Below, piece after piece: positions 8,361 to 15,876 of a stretch of DNA of 55,727 nt. Under the pieces are notes generated by a model. It saw only the letters and a list, made by a program, of their open reading frames with translations, did no database searches and was not told the DNA's origin. Where the stretch lies: contig JAGBYM010000095.1 of NCBI GenBank assembly GCA_017628755.1, positions 1-55,727 of the forward strand, written 5' to 3'. Every line of letters begins with the position of its first letter. The first letter of the stretch is position 1. Both the position numbers and the translations under genes were made by a program. This stretch comes from Clostridia bacterium (GTDB lineage Bacteria > Bacillota > Clostridia > Oscillospirales > CAG-272).

Positions 8361-8507
8361 CCGTTTTTTCGGCGGCTTTGCCGACGAAAAAACACCTTTC
8401 AGACGAGCCGGGCGAGTCCGCGCGCCGAGGGGAGCTGTCAAAATCTGCGATTTTGACGAGCGGCGATAAGCGCGCGACTCAATTGTAAAACGCAGTTTTA
8501 CAATTGG
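8361..8507 (-). repeat. Palindromic intergenic element, copy 1
   Basis: Read on the minus strand, this ~147-bp stretch carries three hairpins: CAATTGTAAAAC-TGC-GTTTTACAATTG (8480-8506), GTCAAAATC-GCA-GATTTTGAC (8437-8457) and a TTTTTTCG...CGAAAAAA stem closed by CGGC-AAA-GCCG (about 8363-8390). A near-identical element lies in the opposite orientation at 42014-42160. It abuts the stop codon of the radical SAM gene. No coding potential. Confidence 0.85.
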
Positions 8508-9353
8508 CTATTTAGTAAATCTTTTTGCATATCCGCATCTTTGGCAGAGTTCTTCGACCGCACGGCGGCGGGTGAATCCGTCATAGATCGCGCGGGCGCG
8601 CGGGGTTGCGAGAATATCGTCTATCTCGCTTTCAAAAAGGTTACCAAGTGTGACGATTCCCTCAGAATCAAGACAGCAAGGCACAACACTTCCGTCAACG
8701 AGCACGCCGAACTGATCGCGCAGTCCGTGGCAGAAGCAGTCTCCACTCTCGCCTATCGATGGCGCGGCGAGATCGGGCCAATCGAATCTGTCGCCGAATT
8801 CAAGGAAGAGGCGCGAATGCAAGCGGTAGCTGTCTCCGCCGCGCATAGGTTTCCATTCCTCGGGAAATTTTTCGTGCAGACGGGCAAGCACCGCCTCGTT
8901 TGTCTTTTCGTCCTCCGAACCGAGGTTCCATAGGCGGAGAACGGTGTATATTCCTTTTTCCGATGCCCTGAGCGCAAAATCCGCGCAGTTGTCGAGATAC
9001 GCGGGATCGGCAAACGCGGGATTCGCGGCGGGCGCGTGAAGCGAGATGCTGATCTTATAAAAGGGAGACGAAAGCAGATCTTCTCCGCATTTTGAAAGCA
9101 GAGCGCCGTTTGTGGTCAGCATCGGCAAAAATCCCTTTTCGCTCGCCTTTTTTACAAATTCGGGCAAAAGAGGATGCAGAGTCGGCTCGCCCATAAGGTG
9201 AAAGAAAAGATACTGCACCTTCCCGCGCAGACGGTCGGTAAGAATATCAAACTCCTCCGCGCTCATGAACTTCTTCTGCCTCTTCGTCTTGTGGCAGAAC
9301 GAGCAGGAAAGGTTGCATACGTTCGTTATTTCGAGATAGGCTTTGTTTATCAT
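8508..9353 (-). CDS. Radical SAM/SPASM domain protein
   Basis: 281 residues from ATG 9353. An upstream in-frame ATG at 9368 is part of the GAGGAG ribosome binding site that serves 9353, so the shorter start was chosen. The N-terminal CNLSCSFC (C13, C17, C20) binds the SAM-cleaving 4Fe-4S cluster. The C-terminal CFCHGLRDQ..., VVPCCLD and CQRCGY cysteines resemble a SPASM region holding auxiliary clusters. Such proteins modify peptides, sugars or enzymes in the cytoplasm. No precursor peptide or partner protein is encoded next to it, so the substrate is unknown. It is transcribed from its own promoter (9384-9412), divergently from the gene at 9478. A palindromic repeat element begins right after its stop. 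Confidence 0.88.
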   Translation of the reverse strand: MINKAYLEITNVCNLSCSFCHKTKRQKKFMSAEEFDILTDRLRGKVQYLFFHLMGEPTLHPLLPEFVKKASEKGFLPMLTTNGALLSKCGEDLLSSPFYKISISLHAPAANPAFADPAYLDNCADFALRASEKGIYTVLRLWNLGSEDEKTNEAVLARLHEKFPEEWKPMRGGDSYRLHSRLFLEFGDRFDWPDLAAPSIGESGDCFCHGLRDQFGVLVDGSVVPCCLDSEGIVTLGNLFESEIDDILATPRARAIYDGFTRRRAVEELCQRCGYAKRFTK

Positions 9354-9383
9354 TTTCCCGCTCCTCATTTTTCTTTATCTATT

Positions 9384-9412
9384 ATGATACCACAAAAACT
9401 CCTATTTGTCAA
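9384..9412 (-). promoter_or_regulatory. Sigma-A promoter for the radical SAM gene
   Basis: On the minus strand TTGACA (9407-9412), 17 bp, then TATCAT (9384-9389). Its -35 box is the mirror image of the divergent promoter's -35 box, making an inverted repeat TATTTGTCAA...TTGACAAATA across 9403-9431. Confidence 0.8.
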
Positions 9413-9421
9413 TCGCGTGGG

Positions 9422-9450
9422 TTGACAAATATTATTTCTTATGTTATAAT
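9422..9450 (+). promoter_or_regulatory. Sigma-A promoter for the small membrane protein gene
   Basis: TTGACA (9422-9427), 17 bp and TATAAT (9445-9450), followed by AAGGAG at 9465-9470. The two divergent -35 boxes are only 9 bp apart, so the promoters are unlikely to be occupied at the same time. Confidence 0.88.
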
Positions 9451-9477
9451 AAATAAAAAAAGATAAGGAGACCGATC

Positions 9478-10026
9478 ATGGACAACGCTCAAAACGTACT
9501 GATCGCGGAAAGAAATCTGTTTCGCGGCAGAGAAAAAAAGATACCGATCCTGATTGCGACATTACTTCTTATCGCGGGAATAATCGCGATTATCTGCCAA
9601 AGACCGGATGACGTCAAGTTCGTTGAGCACTTGTACAACAACACTCATGAAAAAGTTGATGTGGCTACCATGATTGGACCGCCGTACTCTCTTCATCCGA
9701 TCAATGCTTTAAGCGGACTTGACGTACATATTCAAAACAAGGATGCAGAGACTCAAACCTTCACATATTCGGGTATGGAGGAATCCTTCAATATTCTGAA
9801 AAAGATCATAGAAACCGACATTGTCAATATCCCCCGCAAAGAACGCGGACTTGAAGACAGCGTGTATACGATCGTTCTGAAGTGCGAATGCCACTCCGAA
9901 CAGTATCTTTGCTTCAATTCAGGACTCAGCGAAATCTGGATAATTACGGACGAAGAATCAGCCCCCGCATACAAGATCAAAAACACCTCAGCTTTCAAGG
10001 AGTACCTTGAAGAGTTAGTTAAATAA
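9478..10026 (+). CDS. Hypothetical single-pass membrane protein
   Basis: 182 residues. A charged N-terminus (MDNAQNVLIAERNLFRGREKK) is followed by a membrane helix at about 22-41 and a mixed extracytoplasmic domain of ~140 residues with three closely spaced cysteines (LKCECHSEQYLC), which could form a disulphide. AAGGAG fixes the start. It is a single-gene unit with its own promoter and terminator. I do not recognise the family and can assign no function. Confidence 0.75.
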   Translation: MDNAQNVLIAERNLFRGREKKIPILIATLLLIAGIIAIICQRPDDVKFVEHLYNNTHEKVDVATMIGPPYSLHPINALSGLDVHIQNKDAETQTFTYSGMEESFNILKKIIETDIVNIPRKERGLEDSVYTIVLKCECHSEQYLCFNSGLSEIWIITDEESAPAYKIKNTSAFKEYLEELVK

Positions 10027-10034
10027 TAAAAAAA

Positions 10035-10063
10035 GCAGAATCGGATCCGATTCTGCCTTTTTA
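10035..10063. terminator. Bidirectional terminator
   Basis: Fully palindromic GCAGAATCGGATCCGATTCTGC (10035-10056; two 11-nt half-sites) with A-runs before and CTTTTTAT after, between converging genes. Confidence 0.88.
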
Positions 10064-10065
10064 TA

Positions 10066-10809
10066 TCAGTATCTCTCGCGGAGCGCGGTGCTTGCATGTC
10101 CCATCGGCAAGCCGTCGCGATAGAGATGTGAGTCATTCGAGAGCGTCATAACTCTGGCGCGGGCGTAGCCATCAAAGCTCCATCCTCTGCCCTCGTCAAA
10201 AACGATCGCGGTGACACCCGTGTGCTTCATTTCAAAATGAGTCGAATAATAGGGGAACGGAATATCAAGAAGCTCGCTCATGAAGATCTTACCCGCGCCC
10301 TCGTGCGCAAACAGCGCGACACGTTTATCCTTTATGTCCTTTGTGACCTTGTACATTCCGCGCTCGCGGTCATGCTCAAGTCCGAAAGAGGCAAGCCACA
10401 GGTCAAGATTCGTTCCGATACGCTCAACCGATTTTTCAAGATGGAATTCGGCAAGCTTCGGGTGCTCGTGCCAGCTGTCGCCCATACTTCTTACCTCACG
10501 CGAGGCAAGGAGCTGCGAATATATCGGGTTCGCCCAACACCAGGTTTCGGATTTCTCGTCGATCGGAAGTGCCATTTCGCGGTAAGCATATTTTTCGTGC
10601 ATCCAATCAAGCAGTATCGGCTCCTTGCCGAGAAGCTCACAGGTCGGCTGTGCAGTCTGCATAGCGCGTGTCGAGGTCGAAGCATAGATCTCGTCAACGC
10701 CGAAAAGCGCAAGACGCTTTGCTACAGACTCTGCCTGACGGTGTCCGAGGGGTGTAAGCTGATCAGGATTATAGATCGGATCGCCGTGGCGAATGTAAAA
10801 GAGTATCAT
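10066..10809 (-). CDS. Histidine phosphatase superfamily protein
   Basis: 247 residues, cytoplasmic. The N-terminal FYIRHGDP carries the RHG motif (R7, H8, G9), with H8 as the phospho-accepting histidine. R48 (STRAMQTA) and H169 (FAHEG) complete the phosphate pocket. The family includes phosphoglycerate mutases, cobalamin and sugar phosphatases and many broad-specificity phosphatases; the long insertion at about 70-130 argues against a classic phosphoglycerate mutase. Its ATG overlaps the stop of the phosphopantetheinyl transferase gene by ATGA, so the two are co-expressed. Substrate unknown. Confidence 0.88.
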   Translation of the reverse strand: MILFYIRHGDPIYNPDQLTPLGHRQAESVAKRLALFGVDEIYASTSTRAMQTAQPTCELLGKEPILLDWMHEKYAYREMALPIDEKSETWCWANPIYSQLLASREVRSMGDSWHEHPKLAEFHLEKSVERIGTNLDLWLASFGLEHDRERGMYKVTKDIKDKRVALFAHEGAGKIFMSELLDIPFPYYSTHFEMKHTGVTAIVFDEGRGWSFDGYARARVMTLSNDSHLYRDGLPMGHASTALRERY

Positions 10810-11375
10810 TTCCCGTCTCCTTCTGAAAGTCTTTTAAGATCAATATTTTCAATTTCGACGTCATCAACGTCGGGCATGCAGACCGAAAGCGACATGCCGC
10901 AAAGCTCGGTCTGATAGAGGTATTCGTCAAGGTCGAAAATGCAGAAAGCCGAAAAATCTCCGTCGATTCCGTCGCCCGTAAATTTCACGTAGGCTTCCTT
11001 CGCTGTCCAGATGTTATAAAACGCCGAAACCGTATCGGCATCAAGTGCATCAACCTCGTCGAAATGGAAAAAACGAGCCGCTATCTTACGGCAACGCTCC
11101 TCCTCGTCGGGGCGTTTTTTGTATTCCTGAATATCAACTCCTACAGGAGAATCCGAAAGCGCGCACACGAAAACACTTCCGCTGTGACTGACAGAAAAAT
11201 GCAGATCGGGCATATTCGGGAAATAGGGTTTGCCTTTAGACTGACGCTCGATTTTCAGCAATTCGGATTCGGGAGTAATACCATTTTCTCGCAAAAGATG
11301 GTAACGCGCAATCGCGGCAACCTTTTCATCCGTCGAATAATCCTTTTCATCTTCGCAATAATATAAAAAGACCAT
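10806..11375 (-). CDS. 4'-phosphopantetheinyl transferase (Sfp-like)
   Basis: 189 residues from ATG 11375, chosen because AGGGAGGG lies just upstream; the frame runs further 5' without a ribosome binding site. Motifs of the Sfp group are present: LHFSVSHSG, GVDIQ (metal-binding D81) and WTAKEAYVKFTG (K126, E127, K131). These enzymes attach 4'-phosphopantetheine from CoA to a serine of acyl or peptidyl carrier proteins in the cytoplasm. There is no polyketide, peptide synthetase or carrier protein gene in this window, so the acceptor is elsewhere. Coupled to the downstream phosphatase (ATGA overlap), with its own promoter at 11406-11434. Confidence 0.87.
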   Translation of the reverse strand: MVFLYYCEDEKDYSTDEKVAAIARYHLLRENGITPESELLKIERQSKGKPYFPNMPDLHFSVSHSGSVFVCALSDSPVGVDIQEYKKRPDEEERCRKIAARFFHFDEVDALDADTVSAFYNIWTAKEAYVKFTGDGIDGDFSAFCIFDLDEYLYQTELCGMSLSVCMPDVDDVEIENIDLKRLSEGDGK

Positions 11376-11405
11376 TTTGCCCTCCCTAATCCGATATTTA
11401 TGTAT

Positions 11406-11434
11406 ATTATACCACATTAAAACGCACATTTCAA
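11406..11434 (-). promoter_or_regulatory. Promoter for the phosphopantetheinyl transferase/phosphatase pair
   Basis: On the minus strand TTGAAA (11429-11434), 17 bp and TATAAT (11406-11411). Confidence 0.8.
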
Positions 11435-11443
11435 GTTTTTTGC

Positions 11444-11476
11444 CAAAAAAACGAGCAGGCGCCGAAGCGCCCGCTC
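11444..11476 (-). terminator. Terminator of the spore protein gene
   Basis: Minus strand: GAGCGGGCGC-TTCG-GCGCCTGCTC stem with a UUCG tetraloop and one G-U pair, followed by GTTTTTTT. A strong classic terminator. Confidence 0.92.
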
Positions 11477-11494
11477 TTATTGTTTCAAAAGCTT

Positions 11495-11680
11495 TTAGTT
11501 CTTGCCCTGAAGCTCGTTCTCGTACTTCTCAACCATCTTCTTTACCATCTGACCGCCGATAGAGCCAGCCTGACGTGCGGTGAGATCGCCGTTATAACCC
11601 TGGTTGAGAGTTACACCTACTTCGTTTGCTGCTTCGTTCTTAAACTGCTCGAGAGCCTTCTTTGCATTCTTGTTAGCCAT
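11495..11680 (-). CDS. Alpha/beta-type small acid-soluble spore protein
   Basis: 61 residues. The core GYNGDLTARQAGSIGGQMVKKM is the family signature (GYNGDL, TARQAGSIGG), and NEAANEVGV marks the region cut by the germination protease GPR in this family. These proteins coat DNA in the dormant spore, protect it from UV and heat, and are degraded on germination to supply amino acids. AAGGAG lies 8 nt before ATG 11680, and a strong terminator follows. It would normally be read by sigma-G in the forespore, but no convincing sigma-G promoter could be assigned. This gene is the strongest evidence that the organism makes endospores. Confidence 0.95.
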   Translation of the reverse strand: MANKNAKKALEQFKNEAANEVGVTLNQGYNGDLTARQAGSIGGQMVKKMVEKYENELQGKN

Positions 11681-12022
11681 TTTGAAATTCTCCTTATGCT
11701 TATAGCATTAACTTCTTTTCTTGGGGTGCAATCGCTCGCGGATCTATTTGCGGCTGCTTTTGCAACCGATATGCGTGCGAATGCGAATCTATATCAATTG
11801 AGCCCGCACGCCGACTTGTCGCATGAGATTCGGTTGCCGCGTTTTCTCCGCGCCGCCGACTTGCGTTCTCTGCTAATATTGTTCACCGCATTCGAATTTA
11901 TATGAATTCCTTTTTTTGAGAAAAACGCATCCTATTTTTATTTGTTTACAAAAAAGTAATTGACAATTTTATGGTTTTAGTTTATAATATTGGTAACTAT
12001 TTTAATAATGGAGGATTATGAA
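11681..12022. other. Region between spore protein gene and second solute-binding gene
   Basis: About 11700-11905 is GC-richer than its flanks and holds short repeated words (cgccgacttg twice; gcgaatgcgaatc) but no convincing gene or RNA family. An antisense frame over it lacks a ribosome binding site. The promoter of the downstream gene lies at 11960-11988. Confidence 0.5.
11960..11988 (+). promoter_or_regulatory. Sigma-A promoter for the second solute-binding lipoprotein
   Basis: TTGACA (11960-11965), 17 bp and TATAAT (11983-11988), both consensus. The extended tttagtttataat context is the same as in the tyrS promoter. Confidence 0.88.
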
Positions 12023-13522
12023 ATGAAGCTTTCAATTCGCATTCTTACCGCCATTCTGGCGATCATTATGCTTGTCCCCGCGGCTGTGTCGTGTGCTAAT
12101 ACCAACGACCCCGAAGATACCAAGGGCGATGCAATCACCACCGCTCCCGAGGCAGGCAATCAGCAGACCAACCCCGAGGAAGTAGAAACACAAATCACTT
12201 CCAACATTCCCGCAGACCTCAAGTTCACCGGCGAGACCGTAAAGATCCTTTACTGGCAGGACGTTGAGAACCCCGAGTTCTTCGTTGAAGACACCAACGG
12301 CGAATCCGTAAACGACGCTATCTACACCAGAAATGAGCGTGTACAGGATCAGTTCGGTATTACCCTTGATTACACCGGCACACCCGGTAACTACAACAAC
12401 CAGGCTGCATTCATCAGCACCTGCCTTAACAGCACTCAGTCCGGCGCTGACGGTCACGACATTTTTGCCGGCTACTCCATGACCGGTGCTACCCTTATGA
12501 CTCAGGGTCTGGCTCAGGATCTTACCCAGTATCCTATCATTGAGCTCAACAAGCCCTGGTGGCCCGCAACTCTCATCGAAAAAGCAACCATCCGCGACGG
12601 TATCTACTTCACATCCGGTGATATTTCCACCAACTACCTCTATATGATGTACGGTACCTTCTTCAACAAGGATATGTTCATCGACATTCACGGTGAGCAC
12701 AGTGTTCTCTACGATCTTGTTCACGATCAGCAGTGGACTCTCGATAAGTTCATCGAATACTGCACCGGCGTATTCCTTGATCAGAACGGCGACACCGTAG
12801 CAAGCGAGGGTGACCGTTTCGGCTTCACCACCATCAACATTCACTTTGACGCCTTCTACACAGGTTCCGAGCTCTCTACCGTTGTTACTAACGAGGAAGG
12901 TAGCCTTATCCTTTCCGAGGACTTCTACTCTCAGAAGGCAACCGACCTTGTAACCAAGGTTTGTGCATTCCTTCACGATTCCGGTGATTCTTGGATCCTC
13001 AACAACTCAACTATCTTCTCTCAGAGCCAGGCTCTCTTCACCATCGACCGTGTACATCTTGCATCGAGACACCTCAAGGACGTAGACTTCAACTTTGGTA
13101 TTCTTCCCATTCCGAAGTATGATCTCAACCAGGAAAACTACAGAACCTGTATGGCATTCCCCTTCACCACCTACGTACTCTCTGTTGCAGCTCCCGCAGC
13201 TGAGGCAGCAGCAGCAACTCTCGAGCTCCTCGCATACCAGAGCTACCTCCTCGTAACCCCCGCACTCTTCGAGGAATCCATGAAGCTCAGATATGCAGAT
13301 GCAGGCGATGACTCGCTGATGTACGATATCATCCGTCAGTCGGTTGTTATTGACCTTGGCAGACTTCTCACCACTCAGGTCAACAACTACTCTTACAGCA
13401 TCTTCCGCAGCGCAGTCAACAGCAACGCTGCAGGCTCTTGGGACTCCTCCAAGAAGGCAAACGGAAGACTCTTCGAAAGAAAGATCGATGCTGTAAACAC
13501 GGCCATCGAAAAACTCGGTTAA
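12023..13522 (+). CDS. Orphan ABC extracellular solute-binding lipoprotein (paralogue)
   Basis: 499 residues from ATG 12023, which has GGAGG 8 nt upstream; an in-frame extension to 11990 crosses the promoter and is not credible. Lipobox AVSC (Cys24), then an acidic Thr/Pro/Glu linker. The body aligns along its length with the protein at 1020-2564: FTGETVKILYWQDVENPEF, NKPWWPATL, SGDISTNYLYMMY, FDAFYTGSEL and YDIIRQSVVIDLGR. It would bind a substrate, probably a carbohydrate, outside the membrane and pass it to an ABC permease not encoded here. Very biased codons, a consensus promoter and a strong terminator point to high expression as a single gene. Confidence 0.87.
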   Translation: MKLSIRILTAILAIIMLVPAAVSCANTNDPEDTKGDAITTAPEAGNQQTNPEEVETQITSNIPADLKFTGETVKILYWQDVENPEFFVEDTNGESVNDAIYTRNERVQDQFGITLDYTGTPGNYNNQAAFISTCLNSTQSGADGHDIFAGYSMTGATLMTQGLAQDLTQYPIIELNKPWWPATLIEKATIRDGIYFTSGDISTNYLYMMYGTFFNKDMFIDIHGEHSVLYDLVHDQQWTLDKFIEYCTGVFLDQNGDTVASEGDRFGFTTINIHFDAFYTGSELSTVVTNEEGSLILSEDFYSQKATDLVTKVCAFLHDSGDSWILNNSTIFSQSQALFTIDRVHLASRHLKDVDFNFGILPIPKYDLNQENYRTCMAFPFTTYVLSVAAPAAEAAAATLELLAYQSYLLVTPALFEESMKLRYADAGDDSLMYDIIRQSVVIDLGRLLTTQVNNYSYSIFRSAVNSNAAGSWDSSKKANGRLFERKIDAVNTAIEKLG

Positions 13523-13540
13523 TTCCGAAAATACATAAAT

Positions 13541-13576
13541 AAATGCTGTACCGCCCCGCGGTACAGCATTTATTTT
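13541..13576 (+). terminator. Rho-independent terminator
   Basis: AAATGCTGTACCG / CGGTACAGCATTT stem (13541-13553, 13559-13571) with a CCCCG loop, then a T-rich tail. Confidence 0.9.
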
Positions 13577-13607
13577 ACCTATTTTCAAGTAAAAAACAAA
13601 AAAACGA

Positions 13608-13636
13608 TTGACAAACGCTTCATTTTAGTTTATAAT
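13608..13636 (+). promoter_or_regulatory. Sigma-A promoter for tyrS
   Basis: TTGACA (13608-13613), 17 bp and TATAAT (13631-13636). The leader to the ATG is only ~40 nt, so there is no room for a T-box, which often controls tyrS in Firmicutes. Confidence 0.87.
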
Positions 13637-13680
13637 AATTAGGTATATCAAAATCTAATTTTCGCAAAGGATAAACAAAA

Positions 13681-14901
13681 ATGACACTTTATGAAGAACT
13701 TATCGCGCGCGGTCTTGTAGCTCAGGTTACCGACGAGGCGCATATCAGCGATATGATCAACAACGGCAAAGCCACCTTCTACATCGGCTTTGACCCCACA
13801 GCAGATTCCCTGCACGTAGGTCACTTCATGGCTCTCTGCCTTATGAAGAGACTCCAGATGGCAGGCAATAAGCCCGTCGTTCTCATCGGCGGCGGCACCG
13901 CTATGATCGGCGACCCCTCGGGCAGAACCGACATGCGTTCCATGATGACCCGCGAGACAATTCAGCACAACTGCGACTGCTTCAAGAAGCAGATGGAAAG
14001 ATTCATCGAGTTCGGCGAAGGCAAGGCTATCATGGTCAACAACGCGGACTGGCTTCTCGACCTCAACTACGTTGAAGTCCTCCGTGAAGTCGGCGCTTGC
14101 TTCTCCGTTAACAACATGCTCCGCGCAGAATGCTACAAGCAGAGAATGGAGAAGGGTCTCTCCTTCCTTGAATTCAACTATATGATTATGCAGTCCTACG
14201 ACTTCTACTATCTCTACCAGAAGTACGGCTGCAACATGCAGTTCGGCGGCAACGACCAGTGGTCGAACATGCTCGGCGGTACCGAGCTTATCAGACGTAA
14301 GCTTGGCAAGGACGCTCACGCAATGACCATCACTCTTCTCCTCAACTCCGAGGGCAAGAAGATGGGTAAGACCGCTTCGGGCGCAGTATGGCTCGATCCC
14401 GCAAAGACCACTCCCTACGATTTCTATCAGTACTGGAGAAACGTTGAGGACGCAGACGTTCTCAAGTGCATCCGTATGCTTACCTTCCTCCCCATGGAGC
14501 AGATCGAGGCTATGGACAGCTGGGAAGGCAGCCAGCTCAACACTGCAAAGGAGATCCTCGCTTACGAGCTCACCAAGCTTGTTCACGGCGAAGAGGAAGC
14601 AAACAAGGCTCAGGCAAGCGCGAAGGCGCTCTTCGGCGCAGGTGCGGATGCAGACATCCCCACCGCAGAGCTTGCAGAGTCCGATCTCATCGACGGCGCG
14701 ATCGACATTCTTTCCATCCTCGTCAAGGCAGGACTCGTTCCCTCCAAGTCCGAGGCACGCCGTGCAGTTGAACAGGGCGGCGTAACCGTCGAGGGCGAGA
14801 AGGTCACCGACATCAAGGCGACCTACACCGCAGATACACTTAAGAACGGTATCGTTGTCCGCAGAGGCAAGAAGGCGTTCAAGAAAGTAGTGCTTAACTA
14901 A
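13681..14901 (+). CDS. tyrS: Tyrosine--tRNA ligase
   Basis: 406 residues, a normal length for bacterial TyrRS. It charges tRNA-Tyr with tyrosine in the cytoplasm. A class I synthetase fold is shown by FDPTADSLHVGHF (HIGH motif, H45-H48) and KMGKT near residue 227 (KMSKS-type motif). FGGNDQWSN marks the tyrosine/tRNA pocket. The C-terminal S4 RNA-binding domain (about 340-403) contains SKSEARRAVEQGGV. AAAGGA precedes ATG 13681. It is a single-gene unit between a promoter and a terminator. Codon use is biased as for a housekeeping gene. Confidence 0.97.
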   Translation: MTLYEELIARGLVAQVTDEAHISDMINNGKATFYIGFDPTADSLHVGHFMALCLMKRLQMAGNKPVVLIGGGTAMIGDPSGRTDMRSMMTRETIQHNCDCFKKQMERFIEFGEGKAIMVNNADWLLDLNYVEVLREVGACFSVNNMLRAECYKQRMEKGLSFLEFNYMIMQSYDFYYLYQKYGCNMQFGGNDQWSNMLGGTELIRRKLGKDAHAMTITLLLNSEGKKMGKTASGAVWLDPAKTTPYDFYQYWRNVEDADVLKCIRMLTFLPMEQIEAMDSWEGSQLNTAKEILAYELTKLVHGEEEANKAQASAKALFGAGADADIPTAELAESDLIDGAIDILSILVKAGLVPSKSEARRAVEQGGVTVEGEKVTDIKATYTADTLKNGIVVRRGKKAFKKVVLN

Positions 14902-14908
14902 ACAAACG

Positions 14909-14944
14909 AAAAAACGGCAGTTCGGTTGACGGACTGCCGTTTTT
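14909..14944 (+). terminator. tyrS terminator
   Basis: AAAACGGCAGTTC / GGACTGCCGTTTT stem with a short loop (GGTTGAC), ending in a T run. Confidence 0.9.
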
Positions 14945-15207
14945 GAGTGCAGAGTTCAGAGTGCAGAGTTATGGTGAATTTCCTCGCAAGCGAGGAAATT
15001 TTCGATTATATTTAAAGAGCAAAAGTTTGATCAAACTTTTCAAAGTTTGCGGAGCACGAGGCAGAGCCTCGGACTAATGCGAGAGCTTTAGCTCTCGCTA
15101 ACTGCTTCAAAATTCTGAAGCTCCGCTTCTGAATTTTGGACAGAGTCAATACTTCCCGAATGTAGGGAAGTATTGCGCTCTGTCACCCCGCGCGCTCAAA
15201 GCGAGCG
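14945..15207. repeat. Array of seven hairpins in a gene-free region
   Basis: After a 12-bp direct repeat (gagtgcagagtt at 14945-14956 and 14959-14970) come: AATTTCCTCGC-aa-GCGAGGAAATT (14977-15000); a perfect 20-bp palindrome AAAAGTTTGATCAAACTTTT (15021-15040); CGAGGC-aga-GCCTCG (15057-15071); GCGAGAGC-ttta-GCTCTCGC (15079-15098); CAAAATTC/GAATTTTG with inner GAAGC/GCTTC (15108-15138); a compound stem GACAGAG/CTCTGTC enclosing CAATACTTCCC/GGGAAGTATTG (15139-15184); and CGCTC/GAGCG (15193-15207). No reading frame is present. Confidence 0.85.
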
Positions 15208-15226
15208 AAAAGATCAAATATTTTAC

Positions 15227-15255
15227 TTGCATAATATCAAAATTTTTGATATAAT
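15227..15255 (+). promoter_or_regulatory. Promoter for the two-helix membrane protein gene
   Basis: TTGCAT (15227-15232), 17 bp and TATAAT (15250-15255). Confidence 0.75.
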
Positions 15256-15276
15256 AAAACAAAAACGGTAACTGTA

Positions 15277-15798
15277 ATGAAGAAAAATAAATTCCTCAAA
15301 AAGCTGTTCAAAAAGAAGATGACACTTGAGCAAGCTATACTGTTCCTCATTGTCGGACTAATCCTCGGCACGGTGTTCACCTTTGGACTGCAATATTGGA
15401 AAGCTCCGATAGAACGCGAAGAAGCAATTTCCGTTGAGGCGGAATATTCATATCACAAAAAAACATCATTTCGCCGCCCCGATTCGCACGCAGTAAGCAT
15501 CCATTGTTCCGACGGAGAAATATACGATATCGATGCGCATTGCGTTACCAATGATATTTTTGATTTCACCGATTCTCTTGCAAAAGGAACAAAACTCAAT
15601 ATGCTGATCCATCCAAACTCGAACACCATCCTCTCGCTCGATGTTTACGGAGAGAATATTCTTGATTTCGATGAAGTACAGGAAAAGCTTGATTACGCCA
15701 ATACCGCTTTTCTCTGCCTCGGAATATTTATGTACCTTCTTGCTGTTTGCGGAGCGGTCAGACTTATTGTGATTGCTGTACGGAAATTTAAGAAGTGA
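15277..15798 (+). CDS. Hypothetical two-helix membrane protein
   Basis: 173 residues. A very basic N-terminus (MKKNKFLKKLFKKK) leads into a membrane helix at about 17-40. A ~85-residue extracytoplasmic domain follows, with DSHAVSIHCSDGEIYDIDAHC, then a second helix at about 142-166 and a basic tail. The fold of the loop domain is not recognised; its small beta-rich pattern resembles domains in other Firmicutes membrane proteins that have not been characterised. No clear Shine-Dalgarno sequence precedes ATG 15277. It stands alone between the hairpin array and a strong terminator. Confidence 0.7.
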   Translation: MKKNKFLKKLFKKKMTLEQAILFLIVGLILGTVFTFGLQYWKAPIEREEAISVEAEYSYHKKTSFRRPDSHAVSIHCSDGEIYDIDAHCVTNDIFDFTDSLAKGTKLNMLIHPNSNTILSLDVYGENILDFDEVQEKLDYANTAFLCLGIFMYLLAVCGAVRLIVIAVRKFKK

Positions 15799-15836
15799 AT
15801 TAGAAAAAGCTCCCTGATGGGGAGCTTTTTCTAATT
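15798..15836. terminator. Rho-independent terminator
   Basis: 17-bp stem AATTAGAAAAAGCTCCC / GGGAGCTTTTTCTAATT with a 5-nt loop (TGATG). It begins at the stop codon of the upstream gene. Confidence 0.9.
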
Positions 15837-15876
15837 CCAAACATCCGGCGGGGCGCCGTCTGTTTAAAGCACATTT

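Noticed and set aside
8508-9368. ATG 9368 as the start of the radical SAM gene
   Set aside because: That ATG forms part of the GAGGAG ribosome binding site used by ATG 9353.
11480-11905. 141-codon plus-strand frame opposite the spore protein gene
   Set aside because: It is antisense to a confidently identified gene, crosses its terminator side and has no ribosome binding site.
13637-13680. T-box leader for tyrS
   Set aside because: The leader is only about 44 nt and has no AGGGTGGNACCGCG-like box.
14945-15207. Hairpin array as tRNA cluster or rRNA fragment
   Set aside because: No tRNA cloverleaf, no GTTCGA-type T-loop and no CCA end; stems are too long and perfect.
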